64,000 nt of DNA, taken from NCBI GenBank assembly GCA_036824465.1, contig DAITAC010000002.1, forward strand, positions 1 to 64,000, read 5' to 3'. The translations under genes and the position numbers were made by a program. The notes under the pieces were generated by a model. That model was not told where the DNA came from, did no database searches, and worked only from the letters and a program-made list of their open reading frames with translations. The stretch comes from JAKOQB01 sp036824465 (lineage in GTDB: Bacteria > Pseudomonadota > Gammaproteobacteria > Burkholderiales > Burkholderiaceae_F). Of the stretch, positions 43,123 through 51,831 are shown one piece after another. Position 1 is the stretch's first letter. Each line of letters starts with the position of its first letter.

Positions 43123-44865
43123 ATGTCCGCCGTAAGCCCAAGCCCTGCAATGGCGACGTCATCGTTGACGGGGCTGGCGCGCGCGCTCGTCCAGCAAGGC
43201 AGGCTCCGTCCGGATCGCGCTGAAACGCTGGCACGCAAGGCCGTCCAGGGAAATGGCCAATTCATCGACGAACTCGTCGGTGCGAGCGAGACGACGGGCC
43301 TCTCGGCCGCGCAGATCGCACGATTTGCCGCCGACACCTTCGGGCACCCCATGCTCGACATGTCGGCATTCGATACCGACCAGTTGCCGCGCGACATCAT
43401 CGACAGGAAGCTTGTGGGAGCGCTGCGCGTGCTCGCGTTGCGAAAGCGTGGAAACCGCCTTGCCGTCGCCGTTTCCGATCCAACCAACTTCCAGGCGCTC
43501 GATCAGGTCAAGTTCCAGACACAACTTGCGCTTGACATCGTCGTCGTAGAGCACGACAAGCTGTTGAAGCTGATCGACTCGTCGTCCCAGTCGGTCGCTC
43601 AGTCACTTGAAAAGCTGGTCGACGACGAGGTCAACTTCGACGATCTGTTGTCCGATTCGCCGGACACCACGCAGGAAGAGGCCAGCAACGCCGAGGTCGA
43701 TGACGCGCCGGTCGTTCGCTTTCTGCAGAAACTGCTGCTGGATGCGATCACCGATGGTGCCTCGGACCTGCATTTCGAACCGTACGAGAAGTTCTACCGT
43801 ATCCGGGTGCGGGTGGATGGCGTGCTGCGCGAGGTTGCGCAGCCACCGCTGGCCATCAAGGAGCGCCTCGTCACGCGCATCAAGGTCATATCCAAGCTCG
43901 ACATCTCGGAAAAGCGCGTTCCGCAAGACGGCCGTATGAAGCTCGCGCTGTCCGGACAGCGTGCCATCGATTTCCGCGTCAGCACCTTGCCAACGCTTTA
44001 CGGAGAAAAAGTCGTAATGCGTATTCTCGATCCATCGCAGGCCAAGCTTGGCATCGAGGCGCTTGGCTACGAGCCTGAGCAGAAGCAACTGCTGCTCGAT
44101 GCGATCCGGCGACCGTATGGCATGGTGCTCGTCACGGGCCCAACCGGAAGCGGCAAGACCGTATCTCTTTACACCTGTCTCAACATCCTGAACCAGCCGG
44201 GGGTCAATATTTCGACGGCAGAAGATCCAGCCGAGATCCAGCTCGCGGGCATCAATCAGGTCAACATGAATGAGAAGGCCGGGTTGACGTTTGCGAATTC
44301 GATGCGCGCCTTTCTGCGTCAAGACCCGGACATCATCATGGTGGGTGAGATTAGGGATCTCGAGACGGCGGACATTGCCATCAAGGCGGCGCAGACCGGC
44401 CACATGGTGATGTCAACGTTGCACACTAACGATGCGCCCTCCACGTTGACTCGTCTGTCGCACATGGGTGTGGCCGCGTTCAACATTGCATCGTCAGTCA
44501 TCTTGATCACGGCCCAGCGGCTGGCGCGGCGGCTGTGCACCTGCAAGCAACCCACTGAAATTGCCAAGGACGCGCTGCTCGGGGCCGGCTTTGATGCAAT
44601 CGATCTCGACGGTAGCTGGGTACCCTACAAGCCCGTTGGGTGCGAGCGTTGCAAGGGGTCCGGCTACAAAGGACGTACTGGTATTTACGAGGTCATGCCG
44701 ATCACCGACGAGATTCAGCGCATGATCCTGAAGGGTGCGAGTTCGGTTGCGATTGCCGAACAGGCAAAGCGTGAGGGAGTGAAGAACCTTCGGCAGTCGG
44801 GACTGTTAAAGGTCAAGCAGGGCATGACGTCGGTAGACGAAGTACTTGGCTGCACCAACGACTGA
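43123..44865 (+). CDS. pilB: Type IV pilus extension ATPase
   Basis: The 580-residue protein has the amino T2SSE/MshEN-type domain (residues about 30-150) and a catalytic domain with Walker A GPTGSGKTVSLYT (about residue 343), the Asp box, and Walker B EIRDLETAD (about 407). A tetracysteine zinc site (CTCKQP ... CERCKGSGYKGR, about 480-520) completes it. It powers pilus assembly at the inner membrane. It leads pilB-pilC-pilD-coaE-zapD. Confidence 0.96.
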   Translation: MSAVSPSPAMATSSLTGLARALVQQGRLRPDRAETLARKAVQGNGQFIDELVGASETTGLSAAQIARFAADTFGHPMLDMSAFDTDQLPRDIIDRKLVGALRVLALRKRGNRLAVAVSDPTNFQALDQVKFQTQLALDIVVVEHDKLLKLIDSSSQSVAQSLEKLVDDEVNFDDLLSDSPDTTQEEASNAEVDDAPVVRFLQKLLLDAITDGASDLHFEPYEKFYRIRVRVDGVLREVAQPPLAIKERLVTRIKVISKLDISEKRVPQDGRMKLALSGQRAIDFRVSTLPTLYGEKVVMRILDPSQAKLGIEALGYEPEQKQLLLDAIRRPYGMVLVTGPTGSGKTVSLYTCLNILNQPGVNISTAEDPAEIQLAGINQVNMNEKAGLTFANSMRAFLRQDPDIIMVGEIRDLETADIAIKAAQTGHMVMSTLHTNDAPSTLTRLSHMGVAAFNIASSVILITAQRLARRLCTCKQPTEIAKDALLGAGFDAIDLDGSWVPYKPVGCERCKGSGYKGRTGIYEVMPITDEIQRMILKGASSVAIAEQAKREGVKNLRQSGLLKVKQGMTSVDEVLGCTND

Positions 44866-44891
44866 ACAACGAACGCGGAGCACAAGAGAAA

Positions 44892-46121
44892 ATGGCAACT
44901 GGCGCCTTGATCCGACCCCGAGCGCCTGCGCGCGAGACGCTCTTCACTTGGGAAGGCCGTGACAAGGCCGGCAAGACCGTGCGCGGCGAAATGCGTGCGG
45001 GAGGCGAATCGGTCGTTGCCGCGTCCCTGCGCCGCCGCGGCGTGCTGGCGACAAAGATCAAGAAACAGACTTTCTCGCGCGGTCGCAAGATCAGTGAGAA
45101 AGATCTTGCGATTTTCACGCGGCAGCTGTCAACCATGCTGCGCGCCGGTGTCCCATTGATGCAGTGCTTCGACATCGTCGCGCGCGGGCACGGCAATCCA
45201 TCGATGGCAAGGTTGCTGAACGACATTCGTTCGGACGTCGAAACCGGTACGAGTCTGAATCAGGCGTTCCGCAAGTACCCGCTGTACTTCGACCCGTTGT
45301 TCTGCAACCTGGTCGCTGCCGGTGAGCAGGCCGGTATTCTGGAAACGCTGCTGGATCGTCTGGCGAGCTACAAGGAAAAGACGCTTGCCCTTAAGGGAAA
45401 GATCAAGAAGGCGATGTTCTATCCCATCACGATCATCCTGGTGGCGATCCTGATCACCGCGATCATCATGTACTTTGTAATTCCAACTTTCAAAACCGTG
45501 TTCGTAAGCTTCGGTGCCGATCTCCCGGCGCCAACGCTTGCGGTCATCGCGGTCTCCGACTTTGTCGTCGGCTACTGGTACGTGTTGCTTGCTGCTCTGC
45601 TCGGAATCCCGTACTTCACATATCAGGCTTGGCGCCGCTCGGCCAATTTTCAGATCTTCGTTGACCGCATGTTGCTGAAACCACCGGTGATCGGCGAACT
45701 TCTGCAGAAGTCGTCGATTGCCCGCTGGACCCGCACCCTGGCGACCACGTTCGCGGCCGGCGTGCCTCTCGTCGAGGCGCTCGATTCGGTCGGTCCCGCT
45801 TCAGGTAACGCCGTTTATCGCGAGGCCACCAAGCAGATCCAGACCGAGGTGAACATCGGCACCAGCCTGGCGCAGTCGATGCAGAACTCGGGAGTTTTTC
45901 CAAGCATGGCGGTGCAGATGACGTCGATCGGCGAGGAGTCCGGCTCCCTTGACTCGATGCTGACGAAGGTTGCGGACTACTACGAGCGCGAAGTCGACGA
46001 GATGGTCGACGCAATCTCGAGCCTGATCGAGCCGGCGATCATGGTTGTTCTCGGCGTGATTATCGGCGGCATCGTGATCGCGATTTACCTGCCGATCTTC
46101 AAGCTCGGGGCCGTGATCTAG
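44892..46121 (+). CDS. pilC: Type IV pilus inner membrane platform protein
   Basis: The 409-residue protein has two T2SF domains (residues about 72-195 and 275-397), three membrane segments and the conserved LSTMLRAGVPLMQ and LATTFAAGVPLVEALD cytoplasmic motifs. It couples PilB action to pilin assembly. An extended amino end begins with Arg-rich sequence before FTWEGRDKAGK. Confidence 0.96.
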   Translation: MATGALIRPRAPARETLFTWEGRDKAGKTVRGEMRAGGESVVAASLRRRGVLATKIKKQTFSRGRKISEKDLAIFTRQLSTMLRAGVPLMQCFDIVARGHGNPSMARLLNDIRSDVETGTSLNQAFRKYPLYFDPLFCNLVAAGEQAGILETLLDRLASYKEKTLALKGKIKKAMFYPITIILVAILITAIIMYFVIPTFKTVFVSFGADLPAPTLAVIAVSDFVVGYWYVLLAALLGIPYFTYQAWRRSANFQIFVDRMLLKPPVIGELLQKSSIARWTRTLATTFAAGVPLVEALDSVGPASGNAVYREATKQIQTEVNIGTSLAQSMQNSGVFPSMAVQMTSIGEESGSLDSMLTKVADYYEREVDEMVDAISSLIEPAIMVVLGVIIGGIVIAIYLPIFKLGAVI

Positions 46122-46170
46122 CTATTTCACCGGCGATTGCAGCTGCTCCGCGCCTGCAATCGACTATCTC

Positions 46171-47007
46171 GTGCCGCCCGACCTGCTCTTCACTCTTGCC
46201 GCGCCGATCGTTGGGCTGGCGATCGGTTCATTCCTGAATGTGGTGATTCATCGCCTGCCCAGGATGATGGAGGCCGAGTGGCGCACGCAGTGCGCCGAAC
46301 TGGACGGAAAGGAGTCCCCAGATACCAGCGCCTATAACCTCTTCGTTCCCGCTTCGCACTGCCCCGCCTGCAAAGCCCCGCTGCGTGTTCGCGACAACCT
46401 ACCGTTGATCTCGTATCTCTTGCTGGGCGGCAGGTGCGCCGCCTGCGGTGCTCGAATTTCGATTCGGTATCCAATTGTCGAAGCGCTGACGGCGGCGATG
46501 TCCGCCTGGGTTGCGTATCACTTTGGGTTCGGGATTCCGGGTTTGCTCGCACTCGTATTTGTGTGGACGCTGATTTCGCTGACCTTCATCGATGCCGACA
46601 CCACGCTGCTGCCCGACAGCCTGACGCTGCCACTGCTTTGGCTTGGATTGCTTGCCAACACAGTCAACACATTTGCGCCCCTGAGCGATGCAGTGATCGG
46701 CGCGGTCGCAGGCTATCTGGCTTTGTGGTCGATTTACTGGCTGTTCAAACTTTTGACGGGCAAGGAAGGCATGGGCTACGGCGACTTTAAGTTGCTCGCC
46801 GCGCTCGGCGCCTGGTTCGGATGGAAGATGCTTCTGCCGATCGTATTGCTGTCCTCCGTCGTGGGTGCCGTCGTCGGCGTCGTGCTGATGCTTCTCGCGC
46901 GACGCGGAAAGGACATTCCGATACCCTTCGGACCGTATCTGGCCGCCGCGGGCTTCATTGCACTGCTTTATGGCCGAGACCTCGCCGCACGCTTCGTCCC
47001 GCTCTGA
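46171..47007 (+). CDS. pilD: Prepilin peptidase and N-methyltransferase
   Basis: The 278-residue membrane protein cleaves and methylates type IV prepilins. Paired cysteine motifs HCPACKAPL and GRCAACGARI (about residues 68-98) belong to the cytoplasmic loop. The catalytic aspartates are in FIDADTTLLPD (about 145-155) and GMGYGDFKLL (about 207-216). The GTG at 46171 is the family start (VPPDLLFTLAAPIVGLAIG). coaE starts inside its last codons. Confidence 0.95.
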   Translation: MPPDLLFTLAAPIVGLAIGSFLNVVIHRLPRMMEAEWRTQCAELDGKESPDTSAYNLFVPASHCPACKAPLRVRDNLPLISYLLLGGRCAACGARISIRYPIVEALTAAMSAWVAYHFGFGIPGLLALVFVWTLISLTFIDADTTLLPDSLTLPLLWLGLLANTVNTFAPLSDAVIGAVAGYLALWSIYWLFKLLTGKEGMGYGDFKLLAALGAWFGWKMLLPIVLLSSVVGAVVGVVLMLLARRGKDIPIPFGPYLAAAGFIALLYGRDLAARFVPL

Positions 47008-47683
47008 CTCGTCGCCAGGCGGGGCGGCGGGTGCCGGTGTTTCGCGATTCCGCGTTGGACTCACGGGAGGCATCGGCAGCGGGAAGTCGCTCGCCGCCGA
47101 TGAGTTCTCTCGCCTCGGCGCCCACGTCATCGATGCCGACGCGATTGCACATGAACTGACCGCCGCAGGTGGCAAGGCCATCGAGCCAATTCGCGCTCAG
47201 TTTGGAACCGGATTCATCGATGAAGCCGGCGCGCTTAACCGGAGCCGGATGCGTGAGCTTGTGTTCAGAGATATCGCGGCGAAGAAAGCGCTTGAGCAGA
47301 TGCTGCACCCGATGATTCGCGCCGAGGCGGACGCGTTTGCACAAGCGGCATCGAAAACCACCCCCTATCTGGTCTTCTCGATTCCGCTGCTGGTCGAATC
47401 CGGGACATGGAGAGACCGCGTCGACCGGGTTCTGGTCATCGACTGCGCAATCGAAACCCAGATTGCGCGCGTGATGCGGCGCAATGGACTTGAGAAATCG
47501 GCAGCTTGCCGGATCATCGCCAACCAGGCGACGCGGAAAGCGCGCCTCGATGCTGCCGATGACGTCCTCGTCAATGAAGTCACACAAGAAGCCGCGCGCC
47601 GGCGCGTCGCACGCCTGCATGCGCTGTACAGCAGGCATGGGCAAGGATTGCCTCGTGCGGCCGGATCAAGCGCATCGCTGTGA
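46970..47683 (+). CDS. coaE: Dephospho-CoA kinase
   Basis: The 237-residue protein performs the last step of coenzyme A synthesis. The P-loop is GLTGGIGSGKSLAADE (about residues 30-45), with the DADAIAHELTAAGG substrate motif after it. The amino 25 residues are extra and low in complexity (SSRSDSSPGGAAGAG). The ATG at 46970 overlaps pilD by 38 bases; no closer start upstream of the P-loop has better support. Confidence 0.94.
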   Translation: MAETSPHASSRSDSSPGGAAGAGVSRFRVGLTGGIGSGKSLAADEFSRLGAHVIDADAIAHELTAAGGKAIEPIRAQFGTGFIDEAGALNRSRMRELVFRDIAAKKALEQMLHPMIRAEADAFAQAASKTTPYLVFSIPLLVESGTWRDRVDRVLVIDCAIETQIARVMRRNGLEKSAACRIIANQATRKARLDAADDVLVNEVTQEAARRRVARLHALYSRHGQGLPRAAGSSASL

Positions 47684-47710
47684 TATCTTCGCGCACAACA
47701 ACGCGTCGCC

Positions 47711-48484
47711 ATGAGCAACGATATCCGGCAGATTCTCTACGAGTACCCGTTCAGCGAGCGCCTGCGGACCCTGCTGCGCCTGGAGGACCTGTTCGACAAG
47801 CTTGAATATTTTGTCGGCCAGACCCATCCGCATTGCCATCACACGGCGCTCCTGACGCTGTTTGAAATTCTAGAGGTCACGTCGCGCGCCGACCTTAAGA
47901 GCGACCTGCTGCAGGAACTCGAACGTCACAAGCAAACCTTATTGGCGTTGCGTAACAATCCGCAGGTATCAGAAACCGCGCTCGCGACCGTGCTCGGCGA
48001 GCTCGAGCATGCGCAATACGCGCTGAACGCTACGCCCGGAAAAGCAGGCCAGCAGCTGCGCGACAACGAGTGGCTCACCAGCATACGCAGCCGTGCCGGT
48101 ATTCCCGGCGGTACCTGCGAGTTTGATCTGCCGTCGTACCACGCATGGCTGATGCGTGATGCCGAAGCGCGGGCCCAGGATCTGCAGACTTGGATTCGAC
48201 CGATGCAGCAGTTCAATCTCGGATTGTCGATTGTGCTGCGGTTGTTACGGGAAACCGCACAACGCAGTCAACAGGTCGCAGCACAGGGTTCGTTCCAGCA
48301 GATGCTGCAGGGACGCAGTTACTCGCTGCTGCAAGTCCGCGTCGCGGCCGATCTGGGTGCGATACCCGAGATCAGTGCGAACAAGTACATGTTGTGGATT
48401 CGCTTTACGGCCGCGGATCGCGACCTGAAGCCACGCGCTATTGACCGCGACGTTCCGTTCAATCTGTCGCTGTGCGCGTTTTGA
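47711..48484 (+). CDS. zapD: Cell division protein ZapD
   Basis: The 257-residue protein matches ZapD (YacF/DUF1342), which cross-links FtsZ filaments. The amino part (YEYPFSERLRTLLRLEDLFDKL) and carboxyl part (MLQGRSYSLLQVRV, KYMLWIRF) are typical. It follows coaE and, in related genomes, precedes yacG; here the yacG is broken. Confidence 0.94.
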   Translation: MSNDIRQILYEYPFSERLRTLLRLEDLFDKLEYFVGQTHPHCHHTALLTLFEILEVTSRADLKSDLLQELERHKQTLLALRNNPQVSETALATVLGELEHAQYALNATPGKAGQQLRDNEWLTSIRSRAGIPGGTCEFDLPSYHAWLMRDAEARAQDLQTWIRPMQQFNLGLSIVLRLLRETAQRSQQVAAQGSFQQMLQGRSYSLLQVRVAADLGAIPEISANKYMLWIRFTAADRDLKPRAIDRDVPFNLSLCAF

Positions 48485-48500
48485 GTGGGCGGAGTACTGG

Positions 48501-48700
48501 ATGACGAAGTTCGTCGCCTGTCCCGTCTGCAGTGTCGCTGTGGCGTTGAGCCAGGCAACGCCTGGCGACCATTTCGCTCTGAGCGCTGCAAGGCGATTGA
48601 TCTTGGTGCTTGGGCATGTGAGCGTCATGTGATCCACGGTCAATCCGGGCACGCCGATGAATCGACCGAGCATGCCGCGTATCAGACGCAGAACGGCTGA
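48501..48700 (+). pseudogene. yacG: Broken yacG (DNA gyrase inhibitor, zinc finger)
   Basis: From the ATG at 48501 the frame gives MTKFVACPVCSVAVALS, the YacG amino end with the first cysteine pair. The rest of the family pattern, NAWRPFRSERCKAIDLGAWACERHVI, follows in another frame and ends at the TGA at 48700. A one-base shift near 48545-48548 separates them. The third zinc ligand is also lost: PFCSERC is expected but the codon is CGC (Arg). Intact YacG binds gyrase and one zinc ion. Position directly after zapD is the expected one. Two independent lesions argue for true decay and not a single reading error. Confidence 0.85.
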
Positions 48701-48714
48701 GTGACCCATTGAAA

Positions 48715-49671
48715 CTAAGCGGTCCACGCCGCTCGCAACAACGCAATGCCGTGAGCGCCGGCACGCCACGCATCCTCAATGTCTGCTGAGGTCAGTCCAC
48801 CAATCGCGTACAGCGGTATAGGTGTTTCAAGGGCGATCCGCGCAAACCCACTCCAGTCGAGCATCGGCACCCCTGGGTGACTGGGTGTGGCACGAACGGG
48901 TCCGAGAACCGCAAAGTCGCAACCAAGCATGTGTGCCCGCGCCAGTTCGTCGCGATTGTGCACGGACGCGGCAACCAGACCCGCGCCGGGGCGATGCTCG
49001 GTGCGTGACAGGTCACGTGCCGTGAGATGAACGCCATCAAACATGTGCCACAGCGCGTCGGAATGACGGCTGCTGACAAGAAGACGCGCTTTGCTGGCAC
49101 GGGACAGTGCAACCAGCATCGGAGTGATGGCCACCAGTTGCGATTCTTCCAGGTCCGGCTCTCGAATGACGAGCAATCGCAGTCCGCGACTCAGTGCCGT
49201 GCTCAGAGCGCGCATGAAGGATTCGACCCCCAGCGCGGCGATGTTCGACACGGCATAGACGGGCGGCAAAGTCAGCCATCGCATCGCCGGCACGGCAGCC
49301 GGCAGTAGCGGTGCAGGCGGCGCTTCCGCAGAAGAGAAAAACGCGACGCGCTGGCCTTCGCGCGCATGCGGCTCGCCGCGCCACTCGAACACGCGTCGGA
49401 AATGCAGCCGGACGTGTGCGTGCGGATAATCGTGCTCGAACACCACCCAAGGGGCCGACATTGCGACGTCGATGCCGAGCTCTTCATGCAGTTCGCGTGC
49501 AAGCGCCGTCTCAACCGTTTCGCCCGCTTCGAGCTTGCCACCGGGGAACTCCCAGTAGCCCGCGTAGGCCTTGCCGGCAGGACGATCCGCGAGCAGCACG
49601 GCGCCGTCTTCGCGGACCAGCACCCCGACGGCGACGTGGACCGTCTCTCGCGGCGAACCCTGCAAGGTCAT
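48715..49671 (-). CDS. Fusion of MutT-type Nudix hydrolase and TenI/ThiE-like domain
   Basis: The 318-residue product joins an 8-oxo-dGTP diphosphatase-like Nudix domain (residues about 8-135; Nudix box GGKLEAGETVETALARELHE) to a thiamine-phosphate-synthase-like barrel (about 150-318; DGVHLTARDL, SVHNRDELARA, LGPVRATPSHPG, YAIGGLTSADI). The first part cleans oxidised nucleotides. The second lacks the full ThiE pyrophosphate-binding set, so its activity is unknown. This fusion is known in several proteobacteria. The ATG at 49671 overlaps the DUF815 stop; an extension to 49839 is rejected. Confidence 0.9.
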   Translation of the reverse strand: MTLQGSPRETVHVAVGVLVREDGAVLLADRPAGKAYAGYWEFPGGKLEAGETVETALARELHEELGIDVAMSAPWVVFEHDYPHAHVRLHFRRVFEWRGEPHAREGQRVAFFSSAEAPPAPLLPAAVPAMRWLTLPPVYAVSNIAALGVESFMRALSTALSRGLRLLVIREPDLEESQLVAITPMLVALSRASKARLLVSSRHSDALWHMFDGVHLTARDLSRTEHRPGAGLVAASVHNRDELARAHMLGCDFAVLGPVRATPSHPGVPMLDWSGFARIALETPIPLYAIGGLTSADIEDAWRAGAHGIALLRAAWTA

Positions 49672-50564
49672 CGCCGCGTTGAAGGCGCAGCCAAAGTCGC
49701 TCGCCCGGCAAAATCGCGTGCGAACTGCAGCGCAACGCGGCCCGAGCGGGAGCCGCGTTGCAGCGCGAACTGCAGCGCTTCCTCGCGCCAGGTCGCGTGC
49801 GGCGGCGTCGATGCTTCGATCCCGAACCGCATCAACCAATGCCGAACGATGTCAAGATAGTCATCCTGGCGGAACGGATAGAAGGACAACCACATGCCGA
49901 AGCGCTCCGAAAGCGAAATCTTTTCCTCGACCGTTTCGCCTGGATGAATCTCGCCGTCGTCCTCGTAATGCGTGTCCAGGTTCTCGCGCATGTACTCCGG
50001 CATCAAGTGGCGGCGGTTCGATGTCGCATAAATCAGCACGTTCTCGCTTGGCGCGGCTATGGATCCATCAAGTGCGGCCTTCAGCGCCTTGTATGAAGCC
50101 TCGCCCTCCTCAAACGACAGGTCATCGCAGAAGAGAATGAATCGTTCCTTTCGCTCGGCGATCACTTCGACCAGCTCCGGCAGATCAACCAGGTCGCGCT
50201 TGTCAACCTCTATGAGCCGCAAACCCTGATCCACAAATGCGATCAGGCAGGCACGGATCAACGACGACTTGCCGGTGCCGCGTGCACCGGTCAGCAACAC
50301 GTTGTTGGACGGCGCGCCGCGCACGAACTGTTCGGTGTTGCGCAGAATCGCGACCTTTTGCGTGTCGACGTGCCGGAGGTCCTCAGGCGCAATGTGCGCG
50401 ATGCGGTGAATCGCTTCCAGCCGTCCAAGCGTGGCGCCCAGGTACTGACGCTTGCGCCACCGAAATGCCGGCGCCGTCCAGTCGATCGGGCGCGTTTCTG
50501 GCAATAAAGGGGCGAGTCGTTCCAGCAACTCCAGCAGTTTCGCCCGGCTTTGATCAGCGCTCAA
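49668..50564 (-). CDS. DUF815-family AAA ATPase
   Basis: The 298-residue protein has Walker A GARGTGKSS (about residues 91-99), a Walker B-like FILFCDDLSFEEGE (about 141-154), and sensor-type YATSNRRHLMPEYM. This is the DUF815 family, a single-domain AAA-type ATPase of unknown function. It starts with TTG (SADQSRAKLLELLERL) 13 bases after argJ and overlaps the MutT fusion gene by ATGA. No catalytic partner is evident. Confidence 0.88.
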   Translation of the reverse strand: MSADQSRAKLLELLERLAPLLPETRPIDWTAPAFRWRKRQYLGATLGRLEAIHRIAHIAPEDLRHVDTQKVAILRNTEQFVRGAPSNNVLLTGARGTGKSSLIRACLIAFVDQGLRLIEVDKRDLVDLPELVEVIAERKERFILFCDDLSFEEGEASYKALKAALDGSIAAPSENVLIYATSNRRHLMPEYMRENLDTHYEDDGEIHPGETVEEKISLSERFGMWLSFYPFRQDDYLDIVRHWLMRFGIEASTPPHATWREEALQFALQRGSRSGRVALQFARDFAGRATLAAPSTRR

Positions 50565-50576
50565 TTGCAGCTCCGG

Positions 50577-51806
50577 TCACGATCGGTAATCGGCGTTGAT
50601 CGACACGTAGTCATGCGAAAGATCGCAGGTCCAGACAGTCGTGTGCGATTCGCCGCGGCCGAGCGCCACGCGAACGACGATTTCGTTGGCGTTCATGACA
50701 CTTTGGCCATCTTCTTCACGATAGTCCGGGTGACGACTTCCATCGCGCGCCACCCAGACATCGCCCAGCCACAGCTGGACGCGTGAGGCATCGAGATCGT
50801 CAACGCCCGCCTTGCCAACCGCGGCGAGAATGCGTCCCAGATTCGGGTCGGAAGCGAAAAACGCCGTCTTCACCAGCGGCGAGTGCGCGATGGAATAGGC
50901 AACTCGCGCGGCCTCGGCCTCCGAGCGCGCCTGCTGGACCTCGATCTCAATGAACTTGGTCGCCCCTTCGCCATCGCGCACAATGGCTTGAGCAAGCTGC
51001 CGTGCCACGTTGGTCAGTTTCGCAACCAGCATCGGCAACCGTGGGTCGCGTTCGTCCTCGATCCGCGGGGCCGCTGCTCGCGCAGTGGCGATCATCACAA
51101 ACGAATCGTTGGTCGACGTGTCGCCATCGACCGTGATGCGATTGAACGACGCATCCGCAACCTGCCTGACCACAGGAGTCCATATGCCGGGAGCCACGCC
51201 GACGTCCGTTGCGACAAAGCCCAGCATTGTTGCCATGTCCGGTCGGATCATCCCCGCGCCCTTTGCGATGCCGGTAATCGACACCGGCTTCCCGGCGAGA
51301 TCGAAACGCAATGATGCCGCCTTCGCGACAGTGTCGGTCGTCATGATCGACTCCGCCGCTGCCAGCCAGTGATCAGGCGCGAGTCGCGCCACCGCCCGGG
51401 GCAGTCCCGCCAGCAGCCGATCGATCGGCAGAGATTCCATGATGACGCCGGTCGAAAAAGGCAACACCTGATTCGCCGCGCATCCCAGCAACTTCGACAA
51501 TGCCTCGCACGTCTGACGCGCGTGCTGGAGACCCCTGCCACCCGTGCCTGCATTGGCATTGCCGGTGTTGATCACCAGTGCACGAATCTCGCCGCCGGCA
51601 GCGAGGTGCTCGCGACCCACCAGCACCGGCGCGGCACAAAAGCGGTTCTGCGTGAAAACGCCGGCGACACTGGCGCCCGGCGCGATGCCGATGACGAGCA
51701 GGTCCTTCCGATTGGCCTTGCGGATGCCAGCCTCCGCCCAGCCGAGCTCGACGCCGTCAACCGGATGCAGATCTTCGGCACGCGGAGCGTTCAGTCCGAC
51801 CGCCAT
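50577..51806 (-). CDS. argJ: Bifunctional ornithine acetyltransferase/N-acetylglutamate synthase
   Basis: The 409-residue protein self-cleaves at a conserved threonine in KGAGMIRPDMATMLGF (about residues 183-198; nucleophile in the ATML segment), giving alpha and beta chains. It recycles the acetyl group from acetylornithine to glutamate in arginine synthesis. The closing DLSHDYVSINADYRS is intact. It lies 25 bases after secA. Confidence 0.95.
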   Translation of the reverse strand: MAVGLNAPRAEDLHPVDGVELGWAEAGIRKANRKDLLVIGIAPGASVAGVFTQNRFCAAPVLVGREHLAAGGEIRALVINTGNANAGTGGRGLQHARQTCEALSKLLGCAANQVLPFSTGVIMESLPIDRLLAGLPRAVARLAPDHWLAAAESIMTTDTVAKAASLRFDLAGKPVSITGIAKGAGMIRPDMATMLGFVATDVGVAPGIWTPVVRQVADASFNRITVDGDTSTNDSFVMIATARAAAPRIEDERDPRLPMLVAKLTNVARQLAQAIVRDGEGATKFIEIEVQQARSEAEAARVAYSIAHSPLVKTAFFASDPNLGRILAAVGKAGVDDLDASRVQLWLGDVWVARDGSRHPDYREEDGQSVMNANEIVVRVALGRGESHTTVWTCDLSHDYVSINADYRS

Positions 51807-51831
51807 CGCTGCGAATGTCGGTGCGCCGTGG

